A stretch of DNA of 8,056 nucleotides from the NCBI GenBank assembly GCA_004212095.1, contig RXIJ01000084.1, forward strand, positions 1-8,056, read 5' to 3'. The translations under genes and the position numbers were made by a program. Under the pieces are notes generated by a model, which searched no databases, had not been told where the DNA came from, and saw only the letters and a program-made list of their open reading frames with translations. Shown one piece after another: positions 5,773-8,056 of the stretch (positions are counted from its first letter, which is position 1; every line of letters starts with the position of its first letter). This DNA is from Methanosarcinales archaeon. GTDB lineage: Archaea > Halobacteriota > Methanosarcinia > Methanosarcinales > EX4572-44.

Positions 5773-5781
5773 TTATATAAA
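5773..5781 (-). promoter_or_regulatory. TATA box for scpA-scpB
   Basis: TTTATATAA on the minus strand is preceded by purine-rich ACAGG, a plausible BRE. The centre at 5777 predicts a transcript start near 5751 and a leader of about 25 bases before the ATG at 5726. It is the best TATA match in the window. Confidence 0.6.
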
Positions 5782-5783
5782 CC

Positions 5784-5944
5784 TGTCGGATATCAAAAGT
5801 GATCACATTGCGTGGTGTTGCGGCTGAAACATTGGAATATCTCTCATATTCAAACACCGGGCGGCGTCCACAAGACTCAAATCGACAATAGCTTCAAAAC
5901 AGTGTCAACACCAGAAGACGTGACAATACCGATAAGGGGACTTT
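5784..5944. other. Intergenic stretch between scpA and an insertion remnant
   Basis: No recognisable gene. The base composition is richer in G and C than the surrounding intergenic DNA, and short frames exist on both strands (for example one on the plus strand that ends at 5951 with TIPIRGLFV), but none resembles a family I know. A small dyad GAATAT-ctctc-ATATTC occupies 5835-5851. Confidence 0.4.
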
Positions 5945-5974
5945 TTGTATAAAGTTGGATAATCACTCGACTTT

Positions 5975-6453
5975 CTACACAGATTCCTCACTTTCTACAC
6001 AGAAATTAAAATTTGGTTTAATTCCAAGTTCAAACATCTCACGAATTACGACACAGATGTTATGACATATCACCTTGCACAATACTTCATTTACCTGTGC
6101 AGTCCATGATTTGCTTTTAACAGAATCCCCAAATTTTGATTTTATCATGTGCATCGTGGTTTCAACGTTACTTCTCTTATGGTAATGTTCATAAAATTCT
6201 TCGTTATTCATAATGAAATAGTAATACATCTTTTTTCATACACTGCCACTTCCTCTTGCTTCATTATTCTCTTTGAAGGGGATATACGGAGTTGCACCCA
6301 ACCCATCCATGGCATCCAGATTCTTCTTTCGGAGATATGCCTTATCCGCACTTACTTCTTTCATATCGAAATGTTCTGCCGTTGTTTTCATAAGTTCAAT
6401 TAATTGTGGTGAATCATTATCAAATTCAGATGTGACCTTTACACTGGTGATTA
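5975..6453 (-). pseudogene. C-terminal part of an IS5/IS1182-like DDE transposase, interrupted by TGA
   Basis: Reading from 6453 to 5975 gives the C-terminal half of a methanogen-type DDE transposase: IITSVKVT, NDSPQL, SADKAYLRKKNLDAM, PYIPFK, then HYHKRSNVETTMHMIKSKFGDSVKSK with the probable catalytic glutamate, and NEVLCKVICHNICVVIREMFELGI. An in-frame TGA (6236-6238) lies between GSGSV and KKMYYYF, exactly where relatives have tryptophan (LWKKM or LWEKM), so this is a TGG-to-TGA nonsense change. The N-terminal half is missing: the coding match stops at the TA that borders the IS630 element. Near the 3' end a 13-bp word repeats with 20-base period (5971-5983, 5991-6003), changing the usual tail. 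The outer end of this element is probably near 5945. The exact IS family name is uncertain. Confidence 0.85.
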
Positions 6454-7117
6454 TAGTCAAACACCTAACATTCAGGACTTTTAAATGTGTGGCGCAAATT
6501 TATTAATCCATGATTTAGCGTAACTTAATTTCTTTGGACATTCAAAGAATATCTTTGATATTACACGCTTCAATTTTTGAGTATTAGATGTTGTTTGTGG
6601 GGATGATTCGTCAAAAAATCCTATTATGTCTTTATCAGTTACTTCTGGCAATCTTTTTTTAAAATACCCTCAGCATCTTTTGGTTTTCGATAATCGAATG
6701 AATATGGCTTAGCAATAATTCATTCCAAATCCACCTAATATTATACGAACCTGTTTTGCACTATATTCTACATCGAATTTCTTGGAAATTAACAGTTGTA
6801 CATCTTTTGTTGTCCAATTGCTATTATCTTCAAGAATCTTTTTTAGTTTCTCTTTTTGGGAAGCTGTTAGTTTTGATGGTCGGCCACCAGCAAATTTTGG
6901 TATTCTTTATCTCAATCGTTCTTGCCAAATATAACCTGTGTTCTTGCTGACACAAACAAAATCCGAAGCCACTTCAACACTTTTACCGTTGTATCTATGC
7001 TTGATAAAATATAGCCTCTTCAACACTGTTGTATCCATCTTAAGATGTTTGATGCGTTTGGATAAATCTTGAACCGTCAGATGTCTCTTTAAATCTTAAA
7101 TGTTTGGTTCGTGACTA
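6454..7117 (-). mobile_element. Degenerate IS630-family element with terminal inverted repeats
   Basis: The ends form imperfect terminal inverted repeats: 6454-6480 against the complement of 7117-7091 match at 20 of 27 positions, beginning TAGTCA. TA dinucleotides flank both ends (6452-6453 and 7118-7119), the target duplication expected of IS630/Tc1-type elements. At 664 bp it is much shorter than a complete IS630 element (about 1.1 kb) because of deletions in its transposase gene, so it could only move with help from a related transposase. The left flank is a minus-strand transposase fragment; the right flank is a plus-strand fragment of a different family. Confidence 0.85.
6481..7085 (-). 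pseudogene. IS630-family transposase pseudogene
   Basis: Reading from about 7085 down: HLTVQDLSKRIKHLK, then the helix-turn-helix VLKRLYFIKHRYNGKSVEVASDFV and KNTGYIWQER, then an in-frame TAA where about five codons are missing, then PKFAGGRPSKLTASQKEKL, NWTTKDVQLLISKKF and YSAKQVRIILGGFGMNY. A frameshift near 6712-6716 leads to AKPYSFDYRKPKDAEGILKK. A second, in an A/T run near 6653-6664, leads to LPEVTDKDIIGFFDESSPQTTSNTQ with the first catalytic aspartate. There the sequence jumps (about 6570-6580) to the C-terminal KRVISKIF and KKLSYAKSWINKF, ending at TAA 6481-6483. The central catalytic region (second aspartate and PYSPDLNPIE glutamate) is deleted. No start codon is evident. Confidence 0.88.
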
Positions 7118-7531
7118 TATATTACAAACATTCCTACAGATCGACTTGATGCTGAGGATATAGCAGTTCTATATTTGGCAAGATGGGAAATAGAACTGAT
7201 CTTTAAAGAACTCAAAAACAGATACGGAATTGACATTTTGCCCTTTTCAAATCCACAAATAATAAAAGTACTCTTATGGGTGGGGATATTAGCACTGATA
7301 ATATCAAGGCGTGTATACCTTTTGGTTTTCTCGGCCAATCTCGAAAATGCGCCAAGATATGCCCACTTGAGATGGGCCATATTTGTTGAAAAAGCACACC
7401 GACTCTTTGATGCCATTCTCAATTATTCAGATATTGATGCAAGCCTTATGGAGCTATTTGAAGTTTATCAAAGTCAAGCGATTGATCCGAACGTAAATCA
7501 GAAGAGATTAATGGATGAATGGAGAACTTAA
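7118..7531 (+). pseudogene. C-terminal fragment of an IS4-family transposase
   Basis: The frame begins at the TA bordering the IS630 element with YITNIPTDRLDAEDIAVLY and runs to TAA at 7529-7531. It contains the IS4 signature Y-x2-R-x3-E-x6-K (Y at 7172-7174, in YLARWEIELIFKELK), which carries the catalytic glutamate. After it come SNPQIIKVLLWVGILALIISRRVYLLV and a C-terminal tail ending MDEWRT. The upstream two thirds, with the two catalytic aspartates, are absent. A TTG at 7175 opens a 118-codon frame but is inside the signature and is not a real start. Confidence 0.87.
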
Positions 7532-7542
7532 CCGATCACGCA

Positions 7543-7562
7543 TGGAATCATGCCACAAAGCA
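7543..7562 (+). repeat. 20-bp direct repeat, right copy
   Basis: Identical to 758-777. It begins 11 bases after the stop of the IS4-family fragment, so it is plausibly part of that element's right end. Confidence 0.8.
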
Positions 7563-7566
7563 ACTG

Positions 7567-7588
7567 ATCCAAAAGAACTAAAAAGAGT
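7567..7588 (-). terminator. T-rich stop region after the DUF211 gene
   Basis: Directly after the DUF211 stop on the minus strand come CTCTTTTTAG and TTCTTTTGG. Two T runs at the 3' end of a gene are consistent with archaeal termination; there is no hairpin. Confidence 0.4.
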
Positions 7589-7882
7589 TTATGTTCGGTC
7601 TTGGAGTGTTTCAACCTCTTCAACAAGCTTTTTACCTGTTGCAACTTCATCGACACTGTGTATCGCAGCACCAAACTGCTCGATAACAGTTTTTACCTCA
7701 TCGAATATTACATCATCACCTTCAATCGTAATTTTCACGTTTTCGGTCTCCTGATCCACTTCATACAAGCTTAAATTAACACCAGTCACATGATTCAAAC
7801 TACTTACAGCAACACACAAATCGATAGATGTTGGTCGATGGGGTTTCAATACATCAAGAACCAGACGTTTGATACCAGACAC
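7589..7882 (-). CDS. DUF211 family protein
   Basis: The 97-residue product matches the archaeal DUF211 family (MTH889-like) along its full length: IKRLVLDVLKPHRPTSIDLCVAVSSL at the N-terminus, then GVNLSLYEVDQETENVKITIEGDDV and AAIHSVDEVATGKKLVEEVE. The predicted fold is a small alternating strand/helix domain; it has no signal peptide or membrane segment. The cellular role of the family is not established. The start is GTG (7880-7882), decided by a strong Shine-Dalgarno AGGTGATC (7895-7888) five bases upstream and by the family N-terminus. A TATA-like AATAATTATTAA lies at about 7917-7928. It is a solitary gene between an IS4 fragment and the 51-bp repeat, and it is intact despite that setting. 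Confidence 0.9.
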   Translation of the reverse strand: MSGIKRLVLDVLKPHRPTSIDLCVAVSSLNHVTGVNLSLYEVDQETENVKITIEGDDVIFDEVKTVIEQFGAAIHSVDEVATGKKLVEEVETLQDRT

Positions 7883-7887
7883 AAATA

Positions 7888-7895
7888 GATCACCT
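7888..7895 (-). promoter_or_regulatory. Ribosome binding site deciding the GTG start of the DUF211 gene
   Basis: AGGTGATC is complementary to the 3' end of archaeal 16S rRNA and lies five bases before the GTG. No ATG in the frame fits the family N-terminus. Confidence 0.75.
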
Positions 7896-7937
7896 TCTCG
7901 TTTTGGTGTTCATGCTTAATAATTATTGCGGTTCAAG

Positions 7938-7988
7938 GTGACCGTTTCAATTTGTGTTGGTGAATTTTAATAAGTTAATCGGTGTCTG
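7938..7988 (+). repeat. 51-bp dispersed direct repeat, right copy
   Basis: Matches 576-626 with one mismatch, same orientation, 7362 bases apart. It contains TTTTAATAA (7965-7973), placed to start transcription a few bases before the ATG at 8000, so it probably serves as the promoter end of the element or gene that follows. Confidence 0.85.
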
Positions 7989-7999
7989 GATGTAATACC

Positions 8000-8056
8000 A
8001 TGTTTTGGGATTTATTATACGAAAAAAATAATCTACAGCTACAATTAAGCGATTTT
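8000..8056 (+). CDS. N-terminal fragment of a gene running off the window, possibly a transposase
   Basis: An open frame from ATG at 8000 gives MFWDLLYEKNNLQLQLSDF, still open at the window edge. It follows the 51-bp repeat at a spacing that suits a TATA-driven, nearly leaderless transcript. The first repeat copy (576-626) is followed at the same distance by a similar codon run (L-F-W-N) that soon hits a stop, so the repeat and the start of this frame appear to have been copied together. That points to a mobile element gene, perhaps the 5' end of the same IS4-family type seen at 7118-7531. Nineteen residues are too few to name a family. Confidence 0.5.
   Translation, partial: MFWDLLYEKNNLQLQLSDF

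Noticed and set aside
5796..5951. Short frames on both strands between scpA and the insertion remnant, one ending TIPIRGLFV.
   Set aside because: No recognisable family, no ribosome site, competing frames of similar length; could be an old gene fragment but nothing supports it.
7096..7422. Minus-strand frame of 108 codons opposite the IS4-family fragment.
   Set aside because: The plus strand carries the YREK transposase signature, so the minus frame is a shadow.

Overview
The window looks like a piece of a euryarchaeal chromosome, most likely from the methanogen or anaerobic-methanotroph side of the Methanosarcinales and their relatives. The evidence is an MC1-type chromosomal protein, a methanogen-style aconitase-family dehydratase large subunit, an archaeal ScpA/ScpB pair, a DUF211 protein, TATA-box promoters spaced about 25 bases from probable transcript starts, and A/T-rich intergenic DNA. 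TGA is an ordinary stop here (leuC and the methyltransferase both end in it).

Layout. Positions 72-362 (minus) carry the nucleoid protein MC1, with a perfect 32-bp palindrome over its stop codon. Positions 363-848 have no intact gene, but they hold a 51-bp sequence and a 20-bp sequence that both recur near the other end of the window, so 576-777 is probably a decayed, internally deleted insertion element. A tRNA-Gln(CTG) gene lies at 849-921, with an unusual C at position 33. It is followed by the isopropylmalate dehydratase/homoaconitase large subunit (951-2207) and a small SAM methyltransferase (2224-2853), both plus strand. Converging on these is a minus-strand cluster: scpA (5726-5052), scpB (4906-3803) and a short asparagine-synthetase-like ATP pyrophosphatase (3765-2911). 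ScpA and ScpB are the accessory subunits of the SMC condensin complex; smc itself is not in the window. The scpA-scpB junction has a partly duplicated scpB start region, a 22-codon leader frame and a strong hairpin next to the scpB ribosome binding site.

Positions about 5945-7562 are an insertion-sequence graveyard. A 664-bp IS630-family remnant (6454-7117), with terminal inverted repeats and flanking TA dinucleotides, sits exactly between the C-terminal part of one transposase (minus) and the C-terminal part of an unrelated IS4-family transposase (plus). Both flanking genes are cut precisely at the IS630 ends, which suggests recombination between two IS630 copies. Beyond it are a DUF211 gene (7882-7589, minus) and, at the right edge, the second copy of the 51-bp repeat directly upstream of a gene that begins at 8000 and runs out of the window.

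I see no CRISPR array, defence system, phage module or clearly new multi-gene system. The most interesting signals are the scpB leader arrangement, the ScpB C-terminal extension, the IS630 chimera, and the glutaminase-less asparagine synthetase homologue that keeps an MCxIAxV N-terminus.
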